Below are positions 26,754 to 35,124 of a stretch of DNA of 64,000 nucleotides, piece by piece. Each line of letters begins with the position of its first letter. Within the stretch, counting starts at the first letter, position 1. The stretch lies in the NCBI GenBank assembly GCA_022750195.1, contig JAKIWE010000001.1, forward strand, positions 866,672 through 930,671. Reading direction: 5' to 3'. The notes beneath the pieces were generated by a model, which worked only from the letters and a program-made list of their open reading frames with translations, was not told where the DNA came from and did not search any database. Source of the DNA: Thermoplasmata archaeon (GTDB lineage: Archaea; Thermoplasmatota; Thermoplasmata; Lutacidiplasmatales; UBA184). The position numbers and the translations under genes are program-made.

Positions 26754-29288
26754 CTAGGTCCAGGCGATGTGGACCCAGAGGGTCGTGCTCCCGACGATCG
26801 CCGCTCCGCTCGACGGGCTCGCGGTGTGGCCCGCGACCGCGCCGACCGTGTAGGCGTAGGTGCCCGCCGGCTCCCAGAAGATCAGCTCGTGACCGGTCGT
26901 CCCCTTGGTGATCCCGTTGAGCGTGACGGTCCACGCCGTGGCGGGGGGGAGGCCGGTCTCACGGAAGATCACCTTCGTCAGGGTGAACGGCGTGAGCGGG
27001 TGCTGGTCGCCGCCGACCGAGATCGCGCCCCCGTCGTTGTACGGGAGGACGCCGAACGGGTCCGTCGCCGAGCCGTAGTTCCCCCAGTAGTTCCCGCCCT
27101 CGTAGTGGAGCCCCAGGATGTTGCCGGAGAGGACCCAGCCGTTGACGGTGCGCGTGTTGGTCGCCGCTTGAAGCGCGACGTTCCACCGGTCCGTCCAGAG
27201 ACCGGGCCCGCCGGTGTAGAGGTCGAAACCGGGGGTCGCCGCGGTGAACGGCGTCGTGAACGCGTTGTTGTAGATCAGGTCGCCCGACTCGTAGTCCTCG
27301 AAGCCGATCTGCGCTCCGCCGTTGGCGATCGTCCCGGGGTTGGCCGCCGTCGTGGTCGCGGCGGAGAAGTCGTTGCCCCAGACGACGTTGTTCGTGCCTC
27401 CGACCGACAGGTAGAGCCCCTGGCTCTGAACCTGGAAGCCGTTCCCGGCGATCAGGCTGTCGCTGACGTGCCAGAACAACGCGCTCACCTGGAAGGAGTT
27501 CTGGAACCAGCCCCAGCCGGTGATCTGCGGGTTGTTGACGAGCGAGACGTGCTCGGCGTTGTAGACCTGCAGCTGAAGGTTGTTCGAGAGCGGCGTCCCG
27601 AACCGAGCCGCCTCGGCCCCCTCCGCCGGCAGCGAGTAGGAGACCGCGAAGTCGGGGAGTCCGCTGGCCGTGACGTAGGCCGTGGTGTCGGCGAGGAACA
27701 GCCCGGGGAACACGGGGAAGAAGAAGTCGTTGAACTCCCCGAACAGCGGCGAGATCGGCCCGACACCGTTGTTGTCGAGGACGTACGGGTGGGTGACCGT
27801 CCCCGTTCCGCCCGCCTGGGAGATCGCGGCGAGCTGCGCGTTGTTCCAGGCCCAGAGGGGCGTGTAGACGCCCTTGCTCGCATCGGCTACGAGGTTCACC
27901 GTGAGGTGGGAGCTCGCACTGACCGTGGAGGTCACCGCGCGGTAGTCGCTCAACAGGATCTTCCAGGTGTAGGTGCCGGGCGGGAGCTGGAAGGTAGCGG
28001 TGCCGGCCGCCGGGAACGGCGCCCAGGCCGCGTTCGCAGTGCTGAACGAACCGCCGGTCCAGGCGAAGACGAACGCGTTGGACGGCGTGACGGTCAAGGT
28101 CGTCTTCACCGAACCGCTGTGCGTCCCGACGAGGCCCCAGAGCGGCTGGAGGAGCGACGGGCCACCGCCGAGGACCGCGACCGGGTTGGTGCCACCCGCC
28201 GTCCACTCGGCGATCCCTTCGGAGGTCTCGCCGGTGTCGGTCCCGAAGCTCGAGCCTGCGGGTACGACCTTGTAGGTCGCCGACCCGTTCGGCAGCGTCC
28301 AGAGCCCCATCGTCGCGTCGATCCCGAGGAGCGTCGTCGTCGTGCCGCCGCCGGGCCCGCCGATCATCACTTCAGCGTCGTTGAGGAGGCCGAGCGGGTT
28401 GGTCGCTTTCCCGTTGATCTGGTAGACCGGCATCGGCGCGCGCGGTGGGTGCGCGAGGGCCGACGAGTTGAACTCGACCTGGTCGTAGGAGCCCTGGTAG
28501 TTCGTCCCGTTCGCCGCGGTGATGGAGTAGTTGAAGAAGATCGTCGGGCGGTTGTTCACGACGCTCGCGTTGTTCCAGAGCGCGATCGTGAACGGGGTTG
28601 GCATGTAGAACGCCGGGCCGACGGTGTAGTAGAAGACGCCCGGGACGACCTGCCCCGAGTAGCTGTAGAGGGTACTGGTCTGCATGCCGGCGGTCGGGGA
28701 GCTGAAGTTCCAGATGTTGTCCTCGATGTAGAGGACGCCCGTGCTCGCCTGGTAGACCGGCACGTTCTGGATCCAGTACTGACCGCTGGTGTTGCCCAGC
28801 ACGTCGACGTTCGTCGCTACGGTGTTCAGTTGCAGGGTAAAGTAATCCGGCGAGGTGGACGACAGGAGGAACGGGTCGACGCTACCTACGTGGACGACGG
28901 CCTCGACGCTCTTGGTGTAGGAGATCGTGCCGACGTTGACTCCGCCGGACTTGTGGACGCCGAAGTAGCCGAGCCCCATCGGAGCCGGGGCGGCCGAGTA
29001 GAGAGGCTGCACGACTCCGTTGACGACGGAGGGGTGGGAGTTGATGTTGGGCAGGAGCACGTCCCGCGTTGGAATGTGGTTCTCGCGAATCGCCGTGAGG
29101 GCCTTTTGCACGGTCGGGTTCACGGTAGCAGCGGTCGCGTGGGTCGGTACAGCGGCGCTGGCGGGTGTATGCGCCGCCGAGGCGACGTGAGGAGTCCCGG
29201 CGGCCGCACCGAGCGCGCCGGACGGGATCAGCATGATCGCCGCGAAAGCCACTGCCACCAGAACGAGACCGCGCGCTAGGGCTGTCAT
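26754..29288 (-). CDS. Thermopsin-family acid endopeptidase (MEROPS A5) with C-terminal GLP-type domain
   Basis: An 844-residue secreted protease. The signal peptide (RGLVLVAVAFAAIMLIPSGALG) follows ATG 29288. The thermopsin core begins after about residue 70 with PAPMGLGYFGVHKSGG, which corresponds to the family hallmark, and continues with IQNVPVYQASTG, IWNFSSP and MPTPFTIALW. Thermopsins are pepstatin-insensitive acid proteases, which suggests an acidic habitat. Residues 770-844 are an extra domain (VIFRETGLPPATAWTVTLNG) of the same type found three times in the YVTN surface protein. No membrane anchor is present, so it is probably released. TATAAA at 29314-29319 lies about 28 nt before the ATG, indicating a leaderless mRNA. 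Confidence 0.9.
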   Translation of the reverse strand: MTALARGLVLVAVAFAAIMLIPSGALGAAAGTPHVASAAHTPASAAVPTHATAATVNPTVQKALTAIRENHIPTRDVLLPNINSHPSVVNGVVQPLYSAAPAPMGLGYFGVHKSGGVNVGTISYTKSVEAVVHVGSVDPFLLSSTSPDYFTLQLNTVATNVDVLGNTSGQYWIQNVPVYQASTGVLYIEDNIWNFSSPTAGMQTSTLYSYSGQVVPGVFYYTVGPAFYMPTPFTIALWNNASVVNNRPTIFFNYSITAANGTNYQGSYDQVEFNSSALAHPPRAPMPVYQINGKATNPLGLLNDAEVMIGGPGGGTTTTLLGIDATMGLWTLPNGSATYKVVPAGSSFGTDTGETSEGIAEWTAGGTNPVAVLGGGPSLLQPLWGLVGTHSGSVKTTLTVTPSNAFVFAWTGGSFSTANAAWAPFPAAGTATFQLPPGTYTWKILLSDYRAVTSTVSASSHLTVNLVADASKGVYTPLWAWNNAQLAAISQAGGTGTVTHPYVLDNNGVGPISPLFGEFNDFFFPVFPGLFLADTTAYVTASGLPDFAVSYSLPAEGAEAARFGTPLSNNLQLQVYNAEHVSLVNNPQITGWGWFQNSFQVSALFWHVSDSLIAGNGFQVQSQGLYLSVGGTNNVVWGNDFSAATTTAANPGTIANGGAQIGFEDYESGDLIYNNAFTTPFTAATPGFDLYTGGPGLWTDRWNVALQAATNTRTVNGWVLSGNILGLHYEGGNYWGNYGSATDPFGVLPYNDGGAISVGGDQHPLTPFTLTKVIFRETGLPPATAWTVTLNGITKGTTGHELIFWEPAGTYAYTVGAVAGHTASPSSGAAIVGSTTLWVHIAWT

Positions 29289-29313
29289 GGGTCGGGCGGA
29301 CGTATAACCCCTC

Positions 29314-29319
29314 TATAAA
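29314..29319 (-). promoter_or_regulatory. TATA box of thermopsin gene
   Basis: TTTATA on the minus strand, centred about 28 nt before the ATG, as expected for leaderless archaeal transcription. Confidence 0.6.
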
Positions 29320-29374
29320 CCTCGCTGTTTCGCTCACTCGTGAGAGCGGCGGGCGCCCCTGACAGCGGTGTTCG

Positions 29375-30670
29375 TCAGCTTGCCTTTGCCGCCGCCGAGG
29401 GCGGCGGAGAACCGCGTACCTGCGGCAGGGGGTACCGCAGGATCGCTGCCACGCCCGCGAACGCCTTCTGCAGCATCTCTCCTTCTTCACTCTCGCTTGA
29501 GATGAGTCGGATCTTGGCGCCGGAAGTCTCCGCACGACGGAAGAGCCCCTCGACGTAGTCTTCCTCCGCGGTCTTCGTCAGCGCGGGCTGACCGCACTGC
29601 GGGCACGGCCCGTCAAGGAGCTTGTCGACCTCCTCGTCGGGTACGGTTCGGTGGAATTCGCGGCCGCACTGGGCGCACTTCAGGTCGAGGCGGCGTCGAC
29701 GGAGCCCTTCGGAGAGCAACAGGGTGTCGACGGCGCCCGCGTCGAGCGCGCGCTGGACGTCGGCTTCGCCGTACGCCGCGAGACCCTCCTCAGCGCGGCG
29801 GATCTCGCCCATCAGCTTCTGGATGATGCGCTTCTCCTCCGTCAGTTCGATGCCGTGGAGCGTCTGCGTCGCCCGTTCGACGAGTTCCTTGAGTCCGTAC
29901 TCGTCGGTGTACCCGACGTCGAACAGCGGCTGGACGACCTTCTGCTGGAGCTCGTAGTGGAGGTAGTTCTCCTTGTAGAAGTACTCCTTCGTCGCCCCCG
30001 GTCCCCCGAGGAGGATCCCTTTGAGCTGGTCCTTCTTCGGCAGGAACAGGTCGTTCGACATCTCCCCACATTTGACGAAGAACTCGTGGGCCGCGTGCTC
30101 GATCATCCGCTCGAACCGGTGGGCCGACTGACCTCCGCGGCCGTGCTTGGAAGGGACCAGCGACTGCCGGTTCTTCACGGTCTCGATGCGTTTGCCGCGC
30201 AGCCAACCGAGCGTCACTTCGGCGCGGTCCATCACGACGAGCCCCCAGAGGTCCGGCTCGTGGACCATCGAGAGCAGCGGGTCGAGGTAGAAGGTCGAAT
30301 CGCACCGGTAGAGGTAGGTGTTGAGCGGCTCGGGCGGCTCGACGATGTAGGTGACGTTCTCCGTCTTGTCCGCGCCGATCGCCTTCGCGCCGACGAAGAA
30401 CGCGACGCCGTTCGTCGGCGGGGTCTTGAAGGCCCGGACGCGGCCCATGAGCGATTCGATCGCCCACATGACGTTCTTCCGGGTCGTGCGGCTCTTGATG
30501 TTCGAGCTCTGCGCGTACTCGTTCCGCAGGTAGCCCATCACTTCGGCGATCTGCCGGGTGGGCGAGACGTAGAGCGAGATCAGCTCGGTCGCGCGCCCGC
30601 GGCAGGCCTTGATCTCATCGAGCTTGCGCTGGAAGGAGTACCGCGCGAGCTGCGTGTCGGGGGTGCTCAT
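29375..30670 (-). CDS. prf1: Peptide chain release factor aRF1
   Basis: A 431-residue translation termination factor of the eRF1/aRF1 family, recognising all three stop codons in the ribosomal A site and triggering peptidyl-tRNA hydrolysis. It has NIKS at residues 57-60 and YxCxxxF (YRCDSTF, 121-127) in the codon-reading N domain, GGQ at 179-181 (HGRGGQSAHRF) in the M domain, and a C domain with a CxxC...CPQCG zinc-ribbon-like insertion, as in many archaea. The intact stop-reading motifs argue for standard termination, which matters for the in-frame stops elsewhere in this window. Start ATG 30670. Confidence 0.95.
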   Translation of the reverse strand: MSTPDTQLARYSFQRKLDEIKACRGRATELISLYVSPTRQIAEVMGYLRNEYAQSSNIKSRTTRKNVMWAIESLMGRVRAFKTPPTNGVAFFVGAKAIGADKTENVTYIVEPPEPLNTYLYRCDSTFYLDPLLSMVHEPDLWGLVVMDRAEVTLGWLRGKRIETVKNRQSLVPSKHGRGGQSAHRFERMIEHAAHEFFVKCGEMSNDLFLPKKDQLKGILLGGPGATKEYFYKENYLHYELQQKVVQPLFDVGYTDEYGLKELVERATQTLHGIELTEEKRIIQKLMGEIRRAEEGLAAYGEADVQRALDAGAVDTLLLSEGLRRRRLDLKCAQCGREFHRTVPDEEVDKLLDGPCPQCGQPALTKTAEEDYVEGLFRRAETSGAKIRLISSESEEGEMLQKAFAGVAAILRYPLPQVRGSPPPSAAAKAS

Positions 30671-30765
30671 TGCACGCGCCCCCGGAACTGGCCCGCTACA
30701 CCGCGCGGGAGGTCACGTGCACCACCGGACCCGAATGGGGAGGCCCCCTCGCCGGGGCGGTGCAG

Positions 30766-31089
30766 TCAGAGGAGCTTGCGAATGTGCTCGTCGATGACCT
30801 CTTCGGGGTACGCCCCGACGATCCGGTCGACGAGCTTGCCTTCCTTGAAGAACAGCAACGTGGGGATGCTCATGATCCCGAGGGCGCCGGCCTTGTCGCC
30901 GTGGTCATCGCTGTTGAGCTTGCCGAAGGCGACCTTTCCGTTGTACCGGTCGCTGAGCCGGTCCACGATCGGAGAGACCATCCGGCAGGGGCCACACCAC
31001 GGCGCCCAGACGTCCACGACCGCGACCTTGTTCCCGGAGGCGAACTTGTCGAACCCTCCCCCGTCGAGTTCTTGGACCGGCATGGACAT
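30766..31089 (-). CDS. trxA: Thioredoxin
   Basis: A 107-residue thioredoxin with the active site WAPWCGPCRM (WCGPC at residues 31-35), the buried Asp (VVDVW) and the cis-proline loop MSIPTLLFFKEGK. It reduces disulfides in the cytoplasm with a thioredoxin reductase that is not in this window. ATG 31089 (or the ATG two codons later) has an ATTTATA box at 31115-31121 about 29 nt upstream, so it is probably leaderless. Confidence 0.95.
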   Translation of the reverse strand: MSMPVQELDGGGFDKFASGNKVAVVDVWAPWCGPCRMVSPIVDRLSDRYNGKVAFGKLNSDDHGDKAGALGIMSIPTLLFFKEGKLVDRIVGAYPEEVIDEHIRKLL

Positions 31090-31114
31090 CCTCGACGAAT
31101 CAGGCCCGGCCGGC

Positions 31115-31121
31115 TATAAAT
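31115..31121 (-). promoter_or_regulatory. TATA box of thioredoxin gene
   Basis: ATTTATA on the minus strand, about 29 nt before ATG 31089. On the plus strand it reads TATAAAT, so it could also serve the divergent methyltransferase gene with a longer leader. Confidence 0.6.
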
Positions 31122-31211
31122 CCGTTGGGCTGTGGGTTGAGCGCGATTCATCTGGTGGCGGCCGCGTCGGCACCGGAGCTTGTCGGTGGATACGTCGTCT
31201 TCCGACAATCT

Positions 31212-32045
31212 ATGACCCGGAACGACTATTCCTCCCGGATGACACGAAATCCTTCGCCGGAGCTGGATCTGGTCCCCACCGCCTCGCCAGGCGCCACCGT
31301 CCCCTCCGGAGTGGGCCTCCCTCGGTCGCCCCTCCTCCTCACTCCTGCCGCGCGCAAGGGGATGCGACACCGGATGCTCCTCCTTCGGCAGGCCGGAGTC
31401 GACCGAGTGCAACAGCTGACGGGCGCCTCGTCGACCGACCTCAAGGTTTGGCGCCACGAGCTTCAGGAGAGCGCGTTGCCGGACCTGCTGTTGCAGCGCG
31501 GGGCCGGCCTCGCCTTTGCGCGCGAGCTTCCCCAGGGGCCCCTCCTCTACCTCCTCGTTCGAGCCCTTCGCCCTCGAAAGATCGTGGAGACTGGGGTCGG
31601 TCCCGGCTACTCGACCGCGTGGCTGCTCGCCGCGCTCAACGATAACGGCGGCGGCGAACTCGTGTCGATCGGCCCGGGGCCGATCGCCGGTCGGCCCTCG
31701 GGCGTCCACGACTACAGCGTCGGCCAATTCGTACATCCTTCGCTCCGAGCCCGGTGGACGCTCGTGCTCGGCAACACGGAGGAGCGGGTCCGCCAGATCC
31801 TGAACGGTGGTGGACCTATCGACCTGTTCTTCTACGACAACGGACCGAGCGCCGACCGGGCCCGGTTCGAGCTCCGAACGGCGTGGGGTTCCCTGAGCGA
31901 GCGGGCCGTCTTGCTGGCTCACCATGTCGACGCCAATCCGGTGTGGGCGGAGTTCTGCACGGCGCAAGGATCGGCCGCGCAGATCCTCGACCCCGGACCG
32001 CCCCCCATGGGCGCGGTGTCCGTGCGATCGGGTGCGCGGTTCTAG
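31212..32045 (+). CDS. Class I SAM-dependent methyltransferase (Methyltransf_24-like)
   Basis: A Rossmann-fold methyltransferase of about 277 residues. The SAM-binding motif I is IVETGVGPGYSTAWLLAAL, followed by an acidic-strand region (LVSIGPGP) and a later DLFFYDNGPSADRARFELR segment resembling the DxxHxY part of O-methyltransferase and Methyltransf_24 proteins. Substrate unknown. The start is uncertain: the track begins at 31125, but ATG 31212 or 31239 is more likely because the first 30 residues look non-conserved. It is divergent from thioredoxin. Confidence 0.72.
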   Translation: MTRNDYSSRMTRNPSPELDLVPTASPGATVPSGVGLPRSPLLLTPAARKGMRHRMLLLRQAGVDRVQQLTGASSTDLKVWRHELQESALPDLLLQRGAGLAFARELPQGPLLYLLVRALRPRKIVETGVGPGYSTAWLLAALNDNGGGELVSIGPGPIAGRPSGVHDYSVGQFVHPSLRARWTLVLGNTEERVRQILNGGGPIDLFFYDNGPSADRARFELRTAWGSLSERAVLLAHHVDANPVWAEFCTAQGSAAQILDPGPPPMGAVSVRSGARF

Positions 32046-32569
32046 CGCTCGAGCTCCTCGACGAGGTGCTGGACCGACGGCAGGATCAGCTTGTCGAGCG
32101 CGGTGCGCACCGCGCGCTCGGAACCCGGTAGAGCGAAGACCGGCTTGCCCCGGACCAGGAAGAGCGTGGCACGGCTGAGGAGCGCGAGCGGGCCCACCTC
32201 GGCGAAGCTCAGGGAGCGGTAGAGCTCGCCGAAGCCCGGCAGCACCTTGCCTCCCATCGCCTCGAGCGCGTTGACCGTCAGGTCCCGCGAGCTCACGCCC
32301 GTCCCTCCGACCGTGACGACCGCCTCGACGGGGATCTCCCCCAGGTACGGGTCGAGCTTCTCGCGAACGTCGGCGACCGAGTTCGCGACGAGGTCGTAGT
32401 GGACCTTCTTGTGGCCGGCATGGGAGATCAGCTCCACCGCGAGGTGGCCGGAGACGTCGTCCTCCTCGGTATGCGTGTCGGAGACCGAGAGGATGACGAA
32501 GCCGATCGAGCGGCCTCCGCCGAGGTGGTGGCGGGAGGCCGGGCTCGCCTCCGGGTGCGGTTCGCTCAT
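32042..32569 (-). CDS. moaB: Molybdenum cofactor biosynthesis protein MoaB/MogA
   Basis: A 175-residue MoaB/MogA-type molybdopterin adenylyltransferase, which activates molybdopterin with ATP before metal insertion. Family motifs are present: ILSVSDTHTEEDDVSG at the N-terminus, the nucleotide-binding VTVGGTGVSSRDLTVNALE and the C-terminal FALPGSERAVRTALDKLILP. ATG 32569 overlaps the moaC stop in an ATGA arrangement, so the two are translationally coupled; the track's upstream start at 32680 lies inside moaC. The stop overlaps the convergent methyltransferase stop by 4 nt. Confidence 0.92.
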   Translation of the reverse strand: MSEPHPEASPASRHHLGGGRSIGFVILSVSDTHTEEDDVSGHLAVELISHAGHKKVHYDLVANSVADVREKLDPYLGEIPVEAVVTVGGTGVSSRDLTVNALEAMGGKVLPGFGELYRSLSFAEVGPLALLSRATLFLVRGKPVFALPGSERAVRTALDKLILPSVQHLVEELER

Positions 32570-33018
32570 CGGCCCTTCGGCATCGCGCGCTTCACTTTCT
32601 GCGTGACGCGGATGCCGTCGATGCGCGCGATCGGGTAGAGGCCCTTTGCGTCCTTCTCGAGGTACTTCACCATGTCCCACACCGTCAGCAGCGACACCGT
32701 CGCGCCGACCAGCGCCTCCATCTCCACGCCGGTCCGGCCGACCGACTCCGCCTCCGCCGCGACGCGGACGTCGCGGGAGCGGAGCTCGATCTCGACGGAG
32801 CTCCCGGTCAGGGGCAACGGATGACAGTGAGGGATCAGTTCAGCGGTCCTCTTCATGGCGAGCAGCCCCGCGAGCTCGCCGGTATGGAGAGCGTCGCCCT
32901 TCGCGACCTTGCCCCGCCGGATCGCCTTGAGGGTCCGGGGTCGCAACCGAAGCGTTCCACGGGCCACGGCCCGACGGTACACGACCGGCTTGGCGGAGAT
33001 CGCGCTCTGACGGACCAT
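32566..33018 (-). CDS. moaC: Cyclic pyranopterin monophosphate synthase MoaC
   Basis: A 150-residue MoaC, which converts 3',8-cyclo-GTP to cyclic pyranopterin monophosphate, an early molybdenum cofactor step. The motifs KGDALHTGELAGLLAMKRTAELIPHCHPL and GRTGVEMEALVGATVSLLTVWDM include the conserved histidines, Lys and Asp. Start ATG 33018 is 5 nt after the rfcS stop. It was hidden inside the long shadow ORF 32566-33984; only this C-terminal segment is real. Its partners MoaA, MoaD and MoaE are not in the window. Confidence 0.94.
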   Translation of the reverse strand: MVRQSAISAKPVVYRRAVARGTLRLRPRTLKAIRRGKVAKGDALHTGELAGLLAMKRTAELIPHCHPLPLTGSSVEIELRSRDVRVAAEAESVGRTGVEMEALVGATVSLLTVWDMVKYLEKDAKGLYPIARIDGIRVTQKVKRAMPKGR

Positions 33019-33023
33019 CGGGC

Positions 33024-34010
33024 TCACGCCCCGCTCGGCCGCGTGAGGGCGAGCTTGGCGAGGACCGCCTCGAGCTGAAGCCGGTCGCTGGCCCCTTGGG
33101 CGAGGCGGAAGTCGATCTCGGCGAGGTACTCGACCAGCCGGATCTTGTCGAGCGGAGAGATCGTCGCGTCGGGGAGCGACGGCAGGTAGCTGTGGATCGA
33201 CCGGATGATATCCTCCCCGGAGGCCCCGCGGTCCGCGATCAGGGCCAACAGGCGCGTCCGTGCCCCCGGAAAGTCGCCCCGGAGGGCGCTCAGCAGCATC
33301 CCCTCGACCTCCGAACGGAGCGGGACGGTCGCGCATTCGGCGATCGTCGCCTCGGTGATGTGTTCGGCGTACGTGGCGGCGAGCTGCAGCAAGTTGATCG
33401 CGCGCCGAAGGTCGCCGTCGCTCGCCGCCAGGATCGCGGCGTAGGCGCCCGCGTCGACCTTCTTGTCCTCCGCCGCCACGATGGTCTCGAGACGGCGCTG
33501 CATGTCCTGCGGCCCGAGCGACCGGAATCGGAACACGGCACACCGGGACTGGATCGGCTCGATGATCCGGGAGGAGTAGTTGCAGGAGAGGATGAACCGA
33601 CAGGCGGCGCTGTGTCGCTCCATCAGGCGGCGGAGCGAGGCTTGGGCCTCTTGGGTCAGGTTGTCGGCCTCGTCGAGGAACAGCAGTTTGAAGCTCGCCG
33701 CGCCCCCCATCGATGCGCTCCGGGCATAGTTCTTGATCGTCGTTCGGACGGTCTCGATCCCCCGCTCGTCGGAGGCGTTGAGCTCGAGGAAGCTCTGACG
33801 CCAGCTCTCGCCGTACAGGTCTCGGGCGAGCGCCAGCGCGGCCGTCGTCTTGCCGGTGCCCGGCGAGCCCGCGAACAGGAGGTGGGGGAGGGACTTCTTC
33901 TCGGCGTACGCCGTCAGGAACGGGACGATCCCTTCCTGCCCCACCATGTCCCGGAGCGAGTGGGGTCGGTACTTCTCGACCCACACTACGTCGGTGGTCG
34001 ACGCTGCCAC
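33024..34010 (-). CDS. rfcS: Replication factor C small subunit
   Basis: A 328-residue clamp-loader AAA+ ATPase that opens the PCNA ring and loads it on primed DNA. It starts with the family WVEKYRPHSLRDMVGQEGIV, has Walker A GSPGTGKTT, Walker B LLFLDEADNLT, the SRC arginine-finger motif (QSRCAVFRF) and the C-terminal collar helices. GTG 34010 is used as the start; GTG within VVWVEKYRP is an alternative. It heads a compact rfcS-moaC-moaB run, an unusual mix of replication and cofactor genes. The large subunit is not in the window. Confidence 0.95.
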   Translation of the reverse strand: MAASTTDVVWVEKYRPHSLRDMVGQEGIVPFLTAYAEKKSLPHLLFAGSPGTGKTTAALALARDLYGESWRQSFLELNASDERGIETVRTTIKNYARSASMGGAASFKLLFLDEADNLTQEAQASLRRLMERHSAACRFILSCNYSSRIIEPIQSRCAVFRFRSLGPQDMQRRLETIVAAEDKKVDAGAYAAILAASDGDLRRAINLLQLAATYAEHITEATIAECATVPLRSEVEGMLLSALRGDFPGARTRLLALIADRGASGEDIIRSIHSYLPSLPDATISPLDKIRLVEYLAEIDFRLAQGASDRLQLEAVLAKLALTRPSGA

Positions 34011-34141
34011 GATTCGCCGCCGGGCGGTCGTGGAGGGGGCGGCCTCTTTACGGTTTGCCCCGGCGCAGCGGCCTGCGTGGTGGCTCGCATGCCACCGAGG
34101 GATTATCGGGGTCGCGGGCTTCGTGGCCCGAGGTCCTTCGC

Positions 34142-34930
34142 TTGCGCGAACTGCTCGCCCACATCCAATTCCGCGGCACCATTCGCGAACGGTCCGTCGA
34201 GCCGTTCCTCCGGATGTTCGCCGCCCTTCGGACCAAGCGGCGCGTTCGGGGCGTTCTGTTCGATATCTCGAGCGGCGGTGGCGGGAGCGTACCTTCGACG
34301 GACCTGTACCTGGCGGTCAAGCGACTGAACGCGGTCAAGCCGGTCGTCGCGTCGATCGGGTCGATCGGCGCCTCGGGCGCCTACCTGGCCGCGCTCGGCG
34401 CGCGGAAGATCTTCGCGTACCCGGAGTCCGGGGTCGGCTCCATCGGCGTCGTGCTCCCGCACATCGCCGTCGGGGGGCTCCTCGACAAGCTCGGCGTACA
34501 GGTCGAGCTCATCCACCAGGGACGCCACAAGGACGCCTACCAGGGGTTGCGCGCCCTGACCGACGAGGAGCGTACGAAGCTCCTCGCGGTGACCGAGCAG
34601 AACTACCGTTCGTTCGTCGAGGTCGTGGCCCGCGAGCGGAACAAGTCGATCTCCGACGTCCTCCCTCTCGCCACCGGGGAGTTCTGGAGCGGGCAGCAGG
34701 CGCTCGGGCTCGGCCTCGTGGACGCGCTCGGCGACCGGGAGGCCGCCCTCGAGGAGCTCGGGCGACTGACCGGGGTTTCGACGAAGCGAACCGTGTTCGT
34801 GGCTCCTCGTCGTCCGTTCCTCGAGCGCGTCCTCGCCGGGACGGCGGCTCCGCTGATCGCACCGGCGGTCCGCGGTTTGGGCGAGCTGGTCGAGGACGCG
34901 GTGCTCGACCAGATCCTCGGTCGACCCTAG
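34142..34930 (+). CDS. sppA: S49-family (SppA-like) serine protease
   Basis: A ClpP-fold protease of about 262 residues, of the signal-peptide-peptidase A family. The nucleophile is the Ser in SIGASGAYLAALGA and the general-base Lys is in QGRHKDAYQGLRALT. FDISSGGGGSVPSTDLYLAV and GVGSIGVVLPHIAV fit the family. No N-terminal membrane helix is visible, so it may be soluble or peripheral. The start is uncertain: the track's TTG 34055 adds 29 odd residues, and I suggest TTG 34142 (MRELLAHIQFRG). A weak ATTATC lies near 34101-34106. Archaeal SppA helps clear signal peptides; the substrate here is not known. Confidence 0.8.
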   Translation: MRELLAHIQFRGTIRERSVEPFLRMFAALRTKRRVRGVLFDISSGGGGSVPSTDLYLAVKRLNAVKPVVASIGSIGASGAYLAALGARKIFAYPESGVGSIGVVLPHIAVGGLLDKLGVQVELIHQGRHKDAYQGLRALTDEERTKLLAVTEQNYRSFVEVVARERNKSISDVLPLATGEFWSGQQALGLGLVDALGDREAALEELGRLTGVSTKRTVFVAPRRPFLERVLAGTAAPLIAPAVRGLGELVEDAVLDQILGRP

Positions 34931-35124
34931 CGCCCGATCCCGCTCGGAGGGGACCTCGACGGTCCCCCGACGGACGGGGAGTTACCGCAGCACGACCATC
35001 CGAGTCCTCGGTCGGAGGTCGGAAGGCCGTTCGCTCGTCGACCCCCTCCGCCCTTCGGACGCGACCCGAACGTCGAGCTAGCCCCAGCGCGAAGCGCCTG
35101 GTCCTACGAACGCCTGGCGGATCG

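Noticed and set aside
26568-29279. 903-residue plus-strand ORF
   Set aside because: Antisense to thermopsin; no domain and strongly biased composition.
29651-31645. 664-residue plus-strand ORF
   Set aside because: Antisense to aRF1 and thioredoxin, both certain genes.
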